Assembly: GCA_021791235.1 (NCBI GenBank)
Contig: JAJYXA010000093.1
Coordinates: forward strand, 1-7,270
Origin: Pseudomonadota bacterium
GTDB lineage: Bacteria; Pseudomonadota; Gammaproteobacteria; Burkholderiales; Thiobacillaceae
Direction of reading: 5' to 3'
DNA length: 7,270 nt
Under the pieces are notes generated by a model that saw only the letters and a program-made list of their open reading frames with translations, ran no database searches and was not told the origin of the DNA. A program made the position numbers and the translations under genes. Numbering within the stretch: the first letter of the stretch is position 1; each line of letters starts with the position of its first letter. Shown here one piece after another: positions 1-6,741 of this stretch.

Positions 1-76
1 TCTGGAGGTCTGGGTCAAGGTCAAGGGCGGCTGGGCCGACGACGTGCGGATGCTGAAATCGCTCGGCCTGGATTAA
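1..76 (+). CDS. era: GTPase Era, C-terminal end only (partial)
   Basis: The window opens inside a gene whose last 24 codons are in frame from base 2 and end at TAA 74-76. The peptide contains LEVWVKVKGGWADD and ends RMLKSLGLD. This matches the end of the KH domain of Era, where E. coli has a very similar LWVKVKSGWADD stretch followed by a RSLGY-type tail. Era is a GTPase that binds the 3' end of 16S rRNA and helps mature the 30S subunit. The GTPase domain lies outside the window. The call is supported by the next genes, recO and pdxJ, which follow era in many Proteobacteria. The short length is the only reason for caution. Confidence 0.9.
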   Translation, partial: LEVWVKVKGGWADDVRMLKSLGLD

Positions 77-81
77 TCGCT

Positions 82-185
82 TCCACGAAGGGCACGAAGG
101 AACGCGAAGCAGATCGAAAAAAACGCTCAGCGAAATATACGCGAATGATGGTTTTTCCTTTGTGTTTCTTCGTGTCCTTCGTGGA
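82..185. repeat. Long imperfect palindrome filling the era-recO gap (dispersed-repeat type)
   Basis: Bases 82-99 and 168-185 are inverted copies of an 18-base CACGAAGG-type sequence with one mismatch (G92 opposite T175, a G-U pair in RNA). Allowing further G-U pairs, the stem extends to 82-109 with 158-185, 28 pairs around a 48-base loop. The loop could pair again at its base (A-run 117-123 with T-run 152-156). The arms are built from near-repeats of CACGAAG. Such elements recur in gaps of environmental Proteobacteria and often produce false short ORFs rich in KDTK or FVSFV-like peptides; one such frame crosses this site on the - strand. The right arm ends 10 bases before the recO ATG. There is no T-run after it, so it does not look like a classical terminator. 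It is probably a REP-like non-autonomous repeat; its effect on the mRNA is inference. Confidence 0.75.
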
Positions 186-195
186 TAAATAAAGC

Positions 196-945
196 ATGTC
201 CGCCGACGCCCGCATCAACAACGAACCCGGCTTCATCCTCCACACCTATCCCTTCAAGGAAACCAGCGTGGTGGCGGAGGTGTTCACCCGCAGCCACGGG
301 CGCGTGGCGTTGATCGCGCGCGGTGCCCGGCGCCCGGCCTCCGCCCTGCGCGGGCTGATGCAGCCGTTCAGCCCGCTGCTGCTCTCGTGGTTCGGCAAGG
401 CCGAGCTGAAAACCCTGCATGCCGCCGAGTGGCAGGGCGGTCTGCTGGCGCCGCAGGGGCGCGCGCTGATGTGTGGCTTTTATCTCAACGAGCTACTGCT
501 GCGCCTGCTGGCGCGTGGCGATGCGCACGAGACGCTGTACGACTGCTACTTCGCAACCCTCGAGCAACTGGCCGGCGAGGCCGGCAGCTCCGATTACGAA
601 CGCGCCACTTACTTTGAGCGGATATTGCGGCGCTTCGAGAAAAACCTGCTCTCCGAAATCGGCTATGGTGCCACCTTCGACGTCGAGGCAGACAGCGGTG
701 CGCCGGTCCAGTCACAGATGGGTTATGTGTTTCAACCTGAACGCGGCGCCCTGCAGGCGAGTGGCCAGCCGGGCTGCCCGGTGTCCGGCCAGACCCTGAT
801 CGACCTGGCCACCGACCGCTTCGAGCGGCCGGCGACGCTGGTCGAGGCCAAGGCGCTGATGCGCACCCTGATCAACCATACGCTGGGCGCAAAGCCGCTT
901 TATACTCGCCAGCTGTTACGCGAACTCACCGAACTGACACAATGA
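196..945 (+). CDS. recO: DNA repair protein RecO
   Basis: The 249-aa product is the usual size for RecO, a cytoplasmic mediator of the RecFOR pathway that helps load RecA on SSB-coated single-stranded DNA and anneals complementary strands. Residues about 10-80 form the N-terminal OB-fold ([20 protein letters not shown], then [14 protein letters not shown]). The rest is the helical RecO C-terminal domain, with the typical [20 protein letters not shown] stretch near 139-158 and [17 protein letters not shown] near 225-241. Cysteines occur at 93, 117 and 194, so there is no clear four-Cys zinc site, as in other proteobacterial RecO proteins. The ATG at 196 fits the family N-terminus, but no Shine-Dalgarno sequence is visible; an AT-rich stretch lies between the upstream palindrome and the start. 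The stop TGA overlaps the pdxJ ATG. Confidence 0.97.
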   Translation: MSADARINNEPGFILHTYPFKETSVVAEVFTRSHGRVALIARGARRPASALRGLMQPFSPLLLSWFGKAELKTLHAAEWQGGLLAPQGRALMCGFYLNELLLRLLARGDAHETLYDCYFATLEQLAGEAGSSDYERATYFERILRRFEKNLLSEIGYGATFDVEADSGAPVQSQMGYVFQPERGALQASGQPGCPVSGQTLIDLATDRFERPATLVEAKALMRTLINHTLGAKPLYTRQLLRELTELTQ

Positions 946-1673
946 GCATCTTCCTCGGCGTCAACATCGACCATATCGCCACCCTGCGCCAGGCACGCAG
1001 GACCCGCTATCCCAGCCTAGTCGAAGCGGCACTCGCTGCAGAAACCGCCGGCGCCGATTCGATCACCCTGCACCTGCGCGAAGACCGCCGCCACATCCAG
1101 GATGCGGACGTGGCGATCTTGCGCCAGGTGCTGAAAACCAAGATGAATCTGGAAATGGCGGTGACCGGGGAAATGCTCGCCATTGCCATCGCCACGCGGC
1201 CGCAGGACGTCTGCCTGGTTCCGGAAAAGCGCGAGGAGCTCACCACCGAAGGCGGGCTCGATGTCGCCGGCCAGTTGTCCAGGTTGAAGGATGCCTGCAC
1301 GCGGCTGGCCGACGCCGGCATCCGCGTCTCGCTGTTCATCGACGCCGACTTCGCGCAGCTCGACGCCGCGCATGCGGCCGGCGCGCCGGTGGTCGAAATC
1401 CACACCGGCCATTACGCCGACGCCGCGACCGACGAAGCGCGCATCGCCGAATTCGAGCGTATCCGCATGGCCGTCGCTTACGGCCGCAGCCTCGGCCTCA
1501 CGGTCAACGCAGGCCATGGCCTGACCTATCACAACGTCCAGCCGATCGCAGCGCTGCCGGGTATCCACGAACTCAACATCGGCCATGCGATCGTGGCACA
1601 GGCGCTGTTCGTCGGCTGGAAGGATGCCGTGGCGGAGATGAAGCGGCTGATGGTGGAAGCGGCGGCAGGCTGA
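942..1673 (+). CDS. pdxJ: Pyridoxine 5'-phosphate synthase PdxJ
   Basis: PdxJ condenses 1-deoxy-D-xylulose 5-phosphate with 3-amino-2-oxopropyl phosphate to make pyridoxine 5'-phosphate, the last ring-closing step of DXP-dependent vitamin B6 synthesis. The 243-aa protein is a full-length TIM barrel that aligns along its whole length with E. coli PdxJ. It carries [14 protein letters not shown] at 6-19, the HLREDRRHI loop at 44-52, NLEMAVT at 69-75, [17 protein letters not shown] at 92-108 and [11 protein letters not shown] at 189-199. The catalytic residues known from E. coli (His45, Glu72, His193) correspond to His44, Glu71 and His192, all present. The ATG overlaps the recO stop (ATGA) and has no separate ribosome site, so translation is probably coupled to recO. 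acpS, a common downstream partner, does not follow. Confidence 0.98.
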   Translation: MSIFLGVNIDHIATLRQARRTRYPSLVEAALAAETAGADSITLHLREDRRHIQDADVAILRQVLKTKMNLEMAVTGEMLAIAIATRPQDVCLVPEKREELTTEGGLDVAGQLSRLKDACTRLADAGIRVSLFIDADFAQLDAAHAAGAPVVEIHTGHYADAATDEARIAEFERIRMAVAYGRSLGLTVNAGHGLTYHNVQPIAALPGIHELNIGHAIVAQALFVGWKDAVAEMKRLMVEAAAG

Positions 1674-1710
1674 TAGTGAAGATCGAACCGGCTGCAGGAC
1701 TGTGTGACCG

Positions 1711-2982
1711 ATGAGCGACCAGGAACAACGCATCAGCATTGACCAGATACGAGTGGGATTGCATATCCGGATCGAATCCTGGATGGATCATCCCTTCCTG
1801 TTCAGCAGCTTCAAGATTCGCAGCGAGAAGCAGTTGCAGCAACTGCGCTCCCTCGGGATTTCGCATGTGCTCTACGACAGCAGCAAGAGCGATCTGCCTC
1901 CCTTGCCGCCGCCCAGGGAAAACACGCCTGCGCCTCCACCTGCGCCGCCCGACCCTGAAATCGAGGCGATGTGGGCGGAAAAGAACGAAAGACGGGAAAA
2001 ACTCTCGCGCCAGCGGGAGGCGCTGGGGCGTTGCGAGCGGCAATTCGCCGCAGGTGCCTCCACCGTCAAATCCGTGTTGCGCAACCTTTTTTCCCGTCCC
2101 GACGAATCGATGCAGCAGGCGCAGTCGCTGGTGTCGGACATGGTGGACGCGATGCTGGCGGACAAGGACATCGTCCTGCATCTGGTAAATGCCAAGGCGG
2201 GTGACGAGAATGCGTACTACCATGCCCTCAATGTCACGATGCTGGCGTTGATTCTGGGAAAGGACGCGCAGCTGGATGCCGACGCGATGCGCGCGCTGGG
2301 TCTCGGTACGCTGCTGCACGACATCGGCCGCGAAAAGATTCCCAGCCAGATCCTGCTGAACAAGTCTCCCTGGACGAAGGCCGAGCTGAGCTTCTACCAG
2401 CAACATGTGGCATATGGTCTCGACATGGCGCAGCGCCTGCCGGGAATCCCGCCCGCTGCCCTGGAAGTCATCGCCAAGCACCATGAGCTGCTCGACGGGA
2501 GCGGCTATCCGGGAAAGCTCGCAGGCGAACAGATCGGGCAGCTCGCCCGCATCGCCTCCATCACCAATGCCTTCGATACCTATTGCAATCGCGCCAACCC
2601 GGCGGAATCGATGACACCCGCCGAGGCCATTGCCTACATGTTCAAGAAAGAGCCGGGGAAATACGATCCCGTGTTGCTGCAGCTGTTCGTCCGCTGCATG
2701 GGGATATACCCGCCTGGAAGCGTTGTGCAGTTGAACAATGGGCAGATCGGGTTGGTCATGAGCGTCAACCCGGGCAAGCTGCTGCATCCTTCGCTGTTGA
2801 TCTACGACCCGGACGTGCCCAAGGAGGAGGCCTTGTGGCTGGATATGCGCGAGTCGTCCGAGCTCGCCGTCGCCAGAACCCTGCGCCCTGCCGAACTGGA
2901 CATGGCTATGCGTGCGTATCTCGATCCGCGCACACGGATCAGCTACTTCACCGAAAACAGTCTGGCGAGCAAGGGCACCTGA
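1711..2982 (+). CDS. DUF3391 / HD-GYP domain protein, putative cyclic-di-GMP phosphodiesterase with variant motifs
   Basis: The 423-aa protein has an N-terminal DUF3391 domain (about 1-60, with RISIDQIRVGLHI), a proline-rich linker (63-82), a charged, probably helical segment (84-115) and an HD-GYP domain (about 155-335). HD-GYP proteins hydrolyse the second messenger cyclic-di-GMP, which controls motility and biofilm. Probable metal ligands are retained at His171, the HD pair His203-Asp204, His232 and His257-His258, and the signature reads DGSGYP at 262-267. Two key spots differ from the textbook domain: HDIGR instead of HDIGK (Arg207), and TNAFD where VADVYD is usual, putting Asn286 at the last HD-family Asp. 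The part after residue 330 (MGIYPPGSVVQLNNGQIGLV) is typical of this subfamily. There is no signal peptide or membrane segment, so it is likely cytoplasmic. AGGA at 1696-1699 lies 11 bases before the ATG. The 37-bp gap after pdxJ suggests cotranscription. The family is clear; catalytic activity is uncertain. Confidence 0.9.
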   Translation: MSDQEQRISIDQIRVGLHIRIESWMDHPFLFSSFKIRSEKQLQQLRSLGISHVLYDSSKSDLPPLPPPRENTPAPPPAPPDPEIEAMWAEKNERREKLSRQREALGRCERQFAAGASTVKSVLRNLFSRPDESMQQAQSLVSDMVDAMLADKDIVLHLVNAKAGDENAYYHALNVTMLALILGKDAQLDADAMRALGLGTLLHDIGREKIPSQILLNKSPWTKAELSFYQQHVAYGLDMAQRLPGIPPAALEVIAKHHELLDGSGYPGKLAGEQIGQLARIASITNAFDTYCNRANPAESMTPAEAIAYMFKKEPGKYDPVLLQLFVRCMGIYPPGSVVQLNNGQIGLVMSVNPGKLLHPSLLIYDPDVPKEEALWLDMRESSELAVARTLRPAELDMAMRAYLDPRTRISYFTENSLASKGT

Positions 2983-3035
2983 TCGCCCATACCGGCGGCG
3001 ACGGATGCGCCCTGCATGACCTGAAACGGGATGGC
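2983..3035. other. Convergent gap between the HD-GYP gene and kup
   Basis: These 53 bases separate two genes that read toward each other. I see only a 4-bp GGCG/CGCC hairpin (2997-3000 with 3008-3011) and no T-run on either strand, so no convincing terminator. Transcription may run into the opposing gene or stop by a Rho-dependent route; that is inference. Confidence 0.5.
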
Positions 3036-4910
3036 TCAGATCTCGAGCTGGGCCCCGAGTTCGACCACCCGGTTGGCGGGGATCTGGAAAAAGGTCATGG
3101 GGCTCGCGGCGTTGCGTGCCATGGTGGCGAAAAGATGCTCGCGCCAGAGCATCATTCCCTCGCCACGGGTGGGGATCAGGTTTTCCCGGCTGAAGAAGAA
3201 CGTGGTATCCATCAGCTCAAACTGCATGCCGCAGGGACATTCCGACAAGGCCTTGGGAATGTCGATGTCGTCCATGAACCCGTAGCGGATGACGACGTGG
3301 TAGAAGCCCTCGGCCAGCTGTGACATCTCCAGCCGTCTGTTGGCAGGGACATACGGCACTTCGGCATAGCGCACGTTCAGGATCACCACACGTTCGTGCA
3401 GCACCTTGTTGTGCTTGAGGTTGTGCAGCAGGGCTGAGGGCGCCCCGTTCGCATCGGCGGTCATGAATACGGCGGTTCCCGGCACACGAACCGGTGGATG
3501 CGCCAGAAGCATTTCCACGAACGGGGCAAGTGGCTGCGCAGTTTCCCGCAAGCGCTCCAGCACGATCTCACGGCCGCTCTTCCAGGTCACCAGCAGGGTA
3601 AAAACCAGCAGGGCGGCTGCCAGAGGGAACCAGCCACCGTCCGGTATCTTGACTGCATTGGCGCCGAAAAAGGCGAGGTCGATGGTGAGAAAGACCATCA
3701 GGCCGGCCAGGGTTACACCGAGACCGAGATCCCAGCGCACACGCATGACCATGAACATCAGGATGGTGCTGATGGCGAAGGTGCCGGTGACGGCGATGCC
3801 GTAGGCGGCCGCCAGGTTGCCCGAACTCCGGAAGCCCAAAACCAGCACGGCGATGCCGACCGCCAGGGCCCAGTTCACAAAGGGGATATAGATCTGGCCC
3901 ACTTCGGTCGCGGAGGTGTGACGAATGATCAGGCGCGGCGCATAGCCCATCTGGATGACCTGGCGGGTCACCGAGAACGCGCCCGAGATGACGGCCTGGG
4001 AGGCGATCACGGTCGCCGCAGTGGCCAGGCCGATCATGGGGTAGAGCGCCCATTCCGGCGCGAGCAGATAAAACGGGTTGCGGAGCGCCTCCGGGTTGGC
4101 GAGTAGCAGCGCGCCCTGACCGAAGTAGTTGAGCAGCAGCGCCGGCAGGACATAGGCGAACCAGACCAGCTGGATGGGGCGGCGGCCAAAATGCCCCATA
4201 TCCGCATACAAGGCTTCCGCACCGGTAATCGCCAGGACGACCGCGCCAAGGATGAGGAAACTCGCCGCACCGTGTGCGGCAAAGAAATGCACGGCATGGA
4301 TGGGCAGGAGAGCGGCGAGCACCTGGGGATGCTGGAGGATGCTAAGCGCGCCGAGCAGGCCCAGCACCCCGAACCAGAGCAGCATGACCGGGCCGAACAG
4401 CTTGCCTATGGTGTCGGTTCCCTGGCGCTGAATGACGAACAGCCCGATGAGGATGCCCAGCGCAAGCGGCACGATGAAGGGATGCAACACGGGCGTCCCC
4501 ATCTCCAGACCCTCGATCGCGGAGAGCACGGAAATGGCCGGGGTGATCAGGCTGTCACCAAAGAAAAACGAGGCGCCCAGGAAGCCCAGCGACATCAGGA
4601 ACCAGCGGCTGCGCGATGCCAGCGGGGCCTGCCCCTGCACGAGGGCGAGCAAGGCAAGGATTCCGCCCTCCCCCTTGTTGTCGGCCCGCATCATGATGCC
4701 GACGTACTTCACGGAAACGACCAGTATCAGTTCCCAGAAGATCAGGGAAAGAATGCCCAGGACATTGTCCTGGCTAAGCGCCAGGTGATGTCCGCTGAAG
4801 ACCTCCTTCATGGTGTAGAGGGGGCTGGTGCCGATGTCGCCGAAGACGACGCCGAGCGCACCGAGGGCGAGGGCGCTGGTTTTTCTGTTTTCCTGGTGGG
4901 GCTGGCTCAT
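3036..4910 (-). CDS. kup: Low-affinity potassium transport protein Kup (K+:H+ symporter)
   Basis: The 624-aa product is a full-length member of the KUP/HAK/KT family of inner-membrane potassium importers, which move K+ in with H+. Family motifs are intact: GVVFGDIGTSPLYT (20-33), NKGEGG (78-83), ITGAEALYADMGHFGRRP (228-245) and IPDGGWFPL (422-430). About twelve hydrophobic segments fill residues 15-440, followed by a soluble C-terminal region (about 445-624) ending ANRVVELGAQLEI, as in bacterial Kup. The ATG at 4910 gives the expected N-terminus just before the first membrane segment. No good Shine-Dalgarno is seen; six A residues precede the ATG. The frame stays open upstream to the dedA stop but has no ATG, GTG or TTG there, so this start is the only plausible one. 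Upstream lies a degraded fixX; the ATG overlaps the stop of its shifted frame (ATGA). Transcription may come from dedA or from a promoter within the gap. Confidence 0.97.
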   Translation of the reverse strand: MSQPHQENRKTSALALGALGVVFGDIGTSPLYTMKEVFSGHHLALSQDNVLGILSLIFWELILVVSVKYVGIMMRADNKGEGGILALLALVQGQAPLASRSRWFLMSLGFLGASFFFGDSLITPAISVLSAIEGLEMGTPVLHPFIVPLALGILIGLFVIQRQGTDTIGKLFGPVMLLWFGVLGLLGALSILQHPQVLAALLPIHAVHFFAAHGAASFLILGAVVLAITGAEALYADMGHFGRRPIQLVWFAYVLPALLLNYFGQGALLLANPEALRNPFYLLAPEWALYPMIGLATAATVIASQAVISGAFSVTRQVIQMGYAPRLIIRHTSATEVGQIYIPFVNWALAVGIAVLVLGFRSSGNLAAAYGIAVTGTFAISTILMFMVMRVRWDLGLGVTLAGLMVFLTIDLAFFGANAVKIPDGGWFPLAAALLVFTLLVTWKSGREIVLERLRETAQPLAPFVEMLLAHPPVRVPGTAVFMTADANGAPSALLHNLKHNKVLHERVVILNVRYAEVPYVPANRRLEMSQLAEGFYHVVIRYGFMDDIDIPKALSECPCGMQFELMDTTFFFSRENLIPTRGEGMMLWREHLFATMARNAASPMTFFQIPANRVVELGAQLEI

Positions 4911-5054
4911 TTTTTTCTGACCGCAACGCCTTGTCCGAACTTGTAGGGAATGCCGAAACCGCCGGGGATCATCCAGGTTGGCATTGTGGAACTCGCCGCA
5001 GATGATACGGCAAGTGCCATACTCCAGACACCCGTCGGCATCGACGCGGTAGCA
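4907..5054 (-). pseudogene. fixX: Remnant of a fixX-type ferredoxin-like gene
   Basis: On the - strand the gap between dedA and kup encodes, in the kup frame from 5054 down to about 4977, CYRVDADGCLEYGTCRIIC followed by GEFHNAN. One base later in phase, from 4975, it encodes WMIPGGFGIPYKFG and stops at 4907-4909. FixX proteins end with a DGC-x-x-CGTCR-x-x-C cluster, then an EFHN stretch in some members, then a WxYPRGGFG-x-x-YKFG tail, so both pieces match one family in the right order. FixX donates electrons together with the FixABC electron-transfer flavoprotein complex. Damage is plain: the second cysteine of CxxC is Tyr (TAT, 5019-5021), about eight residues between CY and VDADG appear missing, a one-base frameshift lies near 4975-4977, the Arg of PRGG is gone, the N-terminal half is absent and no start codon exists. 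The family call rests on remembered motifs, not a search. Confidence 0.75.
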
Positions 5055-5093
5055 ATGGGCGTCTTCTACTGACCGCTTAAATTCAAGCGAATC

Positions 5094-5690
5094 TCAGCGT
5101 CGTTTCTGCCACCACACGTAACCGCCGATGATCAGCGCGACGAAGAGGATGACGCCGGCGGTGATGAAGTGCTGGTATTCCCGGATGAGCGCTTCGTTGC
5201 CGCCCAGAAAATAACCGAACAGGGTCAGCACGAGTGACCACAGCCCCGCGCCGAGGCAGGTGTAGAGCGCGAAGGAGCCGGGGTTCATGCGGGCGAGTCC
5301 GGCGGGGATGGAAATCAGGTGGCGGATGCCGGGGATGAGGCGGCCGGTGAAGGTGGAGACCGCGCCATGCCTGGCGAAAAACGCGTCGGTTTTGTGCAGC
5401 AGTGCGGGGCGAACGAAGAAGTAGCGCCCCCAGCGCTCGAGAAAGGGACGCCCTACCCATAGCGCCACCGCATAGTTGAGCGAGGCGCCGACCAGGCAGC
5501 CGACAGTGGACGTCAGCACGATCAGGCCGAAATTCATGTGCCCCTGGTGCGCGAGATAGCCTGCAGGAATCAGCACCAGTTCGCTCGGAATCGGCAATAC
5601 GGTGGATTCCAGCGCCATCAGGATGAAGATGCCGGTGTAGCCCCAGCTGTGGACGGTGGTGAGTATCCAGGTGATGAAATTATCGAGCAT
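5094..5690 (-). CDS. DedA-family inner-membrane protein (VTT/SNARE-associated domain)
   Basis: The 198-aa product is a typical short DedA-family membrane protein. These proteins are needed for envelope integrity and proton-motive-force homeostasis, and some members (UptA, PopT) act in undecaprenyl-phosphate recycling or lipid flipping; which role applies here cannot be told. Visible family features are ALESTVLPIPSELVLIPAGYLA (26-47, with Glu28 and Glu37 in the first re-entrant region), the glycine-rich GCLVGASLNYAVALWVG (64-80) and FTGRLIPGIRHLISIPAGLARM (114-135, with Arg117 and Arg123). Hydrophobic segments follow at about 139-162 and 175-194, and the tail is basic (QKRR). The ATG at 5690 fits the family N-terminus but has no Shine-Dalgarno: a run of C and a repeat cluster directly precede it. 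It lies downstream of secF by 106 bp and may share its transcript. Confidence 0.92.
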   Translation of the reverse strand: MLDNFITWILTTVHSWGYTGIFILMALESTVLPIPSELVLIPAGYLAHQGHMNFGLIVLTSTVGCLVGASLNYAVALWVGRPFLERWGRYFFVRPALLHKTDAFFARHGAVSTFTGRLIPGIRHLISIPAGLARMNPGSFALYTCLGAGLWSLVLTLFGYFLGGNEALIREYQHFITAGVILFVALIIGGYVWWQKRR

Positions 5691-5694
5691 GGGG

Positions 5695-5757
5695 GGTGAG
5701 CGGTGAGTAGTAAGCGGTGAGCGGTGAGCAGTAAGCGGCGAGCGGGAAGCAGTGGGA
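5695..5757. repeat. 21-bp tandem repeat, two near-identical copies and a decayed third
   Basis: Bases 5695-5715 and 5716-5736 are adjacent 21-base copies beginning GGTGAGCGGTGAG, differing at one position (T5708 versus C5729). Bases 5737-5757 look like a third copy with about six changes. Each unit itself contains shorter GGTGAGC/GGTGAGT echoes. The array starts five bases from the dedA ATG. Such GTGAGCGGTGAG-type arrays are probably non-coding repeat elements. Confidence 0.8.
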
Positions 5758-5794
5758 CGGAGCGGATTGGCCGCTCACTGCTTACTGCTCACCG
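5722..5794. repeat. Inverted repeat between secF and dedA (possible intercistronic hairpin)
   Basis: Bases 5722-5745 pair with 5771-5794 over 24 positions with two imperfections, around a 25-base loop. The left arm lies within the tandem repeat above. The right arm ends two bases from the secF stop codon (5797-5799). In the secF-dedA transcript this would form a strong stem directly after secF. No T-run follows on the - strand, so it resembles a REP-type element more than an intrinsic terminator. It could protect the secDF mRNA 3' end or reduce read-through into dedA; this is inference. Confidence 0.75.
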
Positions 5795-5796
5795 TC

Positions 5797-6729
5797 TCAC
5801 ACGACGGCTTCTTCCTTCTTCTCCACCGGCTTGATGAAGTGCTCGCGCTTGACGCCGAACATCAGCAGCAGCGGCGAGGCGACCAGCACCGACGAGTAGA
5901 TGCCGAACATGATGCCGATGGTGAGCGCGAGCGCGAAGTTGTGCAGTGCCTCGCCGCCGAAGAACAGCATCGACAGCACCATGATCTGCGTCGAGCCGTG
6001 GGTGATGATGGTGCGGCTCATGGTGCGGGTGATGGCGTCGTCGATGATGTCGGGGATGGTCGCGCCGCGCATCTTGCGGATGTTTTCGCGGATCCGGTCG
6101 AACACCACCACCGACTCGTTGACCGAGTAGCCCAGGATCGCCAGCACGCCGGCCAGCACGGTGAGGGTGAACTCCCACTGGAAGAACGCGAACACGCCGA
6201 GGATGATGACGATGTCGTGCATGTTGGCGAGCATCCCCGCCAGCGCGAAGCGCCATTCGAAACGGATCGCCAGGTAGGCCATGATGCCGAAGGCGACCAC
6301 CAGCAGCGCCAGCGCGCCGTTGTCGTAGAGTTCCTTGCCCACCTGCGGTCCGACGAAGTCGACGCGCTTCAGCTCGAGGCCGGGATTGGTGGCGGTCAGC
6401 GCGGTCATCACGCGGTTGCTGGTTTCTGCGGCGTTGGCCTCGCCCTTGTTGGGCAGGCGGATCAGGACATCCTGGCTGGTGCCGAAGTTCTGCACCGATA
6501 CTTCCGTCAGGCCGGATTTTTCCAGTACCGTCCGCATGGACTGCAGATCGGCGGGCTGGCTGGTGTGCACTTCCATCACCGTACCGCCGGTGAAATCGAC
6601 GCCCAGGTTCAGGCCCTTGTCCCACAGCGCCCAGATCGCAAAGAGGAAGGTCAGCAGCGAAATCGCCGTCGTCACCTTCCCCCAACTCATGAAGGGGATG
6701 TTCTTCTTGAACGGGAAAAATTCCAGCAT
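5797..6729 (-). CDS. secF: Protein translocase subunit SecF
   Basis: SecF pairs with SecD in the inner membrane and uses the proton motive force to pull secreted proteins out of the SecYEG channel on the periplasmic side. The 310-aa product has the normal length: a first membrane segment (about 20-37), the periplasmic domain opening with GVDFTGG (43-49), VGPQVGKEL (126-134), then five membrane segments from about 138 to 292 including GYSVNESVVVFDRIREN (200-216), the SecF signature. The C-terminus is short and charged (EKKEEAVV). A longer open frame reaches 6858, but the ATG at 6729 is chosen because MLEFFPFKKNIPFM is the family N-terminus and AAGGG at 6737-6741 lies 7 bases upstream. That site overlaps the secD stop, so the two genes are probably translationally coupled. 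Confidence 0.97.
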   Translation of the reverse strand: MLEFFPFKKNIPFMSWGKVTTAISLLTFLFAIWALWDKGLNLGVDFTGGTVMEVHTSQPADLQSMRTVLEKSGLTEVSVQNFGTSQDVLIRLPNKGEANAAETSNRVMTALTATNPGLELKRVDFVGPQVGKELYDNGALALLVVAFGIMAYLAIRFEWRFALAGMLANMHDIVIILGVFAFFQWEFTLTVLAGVLAILGYSVNESVVVFDRIRENIRKMRGATIPDIIDDAITRTMSRTIITHGSTQIMVLSMLFFGGEALHNFALALTIGIMFGIYSSVLVASPLLLMFGVKREHFIKPVEKKEEAVV

Positions 6730-6736
6730 GACCGGA

Positions 6737-6741
6737 CCCTT
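6737..6741 (-). promoter_or_regulatory. Ribosome binding site of secF
   Basis: On the - strand AAGGG is centred 9 bases upstream of the ATG at 6729 and overlaps the TAA of secD (6740-6742). It decides the secF start in favour of 6729 over the upstream in-frame ATG at 6858, which lies inside secD. Confidence 0.7.

Noticed and set aside
168..195. Palindrome as an intrinsic terminator of era
   Set aside because: The stem is long and AT/GC mixed with a 48-base loop, and no T-run follows the right arm.
21..245. 74-codon - strand frame containing KDTKKHKGK
   Set aside because: It runs through the era end, the palindrome and the recO start. The peptide is the kind of false product that CACGAAG-type repeats generate.
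1573..2787. 404-codon open frame on the - strand opposite the HD-GYP gene
   Set aside because: It lies antisense to a clear HD-GYP gene and overlaps pdxJ; its composition (many His, Arg, Gln) and lack of any recognisable motif are those of a GC-rich shadow frame.
3498..4106. Open frames on the + strand opposite kup (also 4191-4946)
   Set aside because: Antisense to a full-length Kup with intact motifs; Gln/His/Glu/Gly-rich shadow composition and no plausible start context.
4975..4977. fixX frameshift as a sequencing error or programmed frameshift
   Set aside because: Repairing the frame would still leave a missing cluster cysteine, an apparent internal deletion, no N-terminal half and no start codon, so the gene is dead either way.
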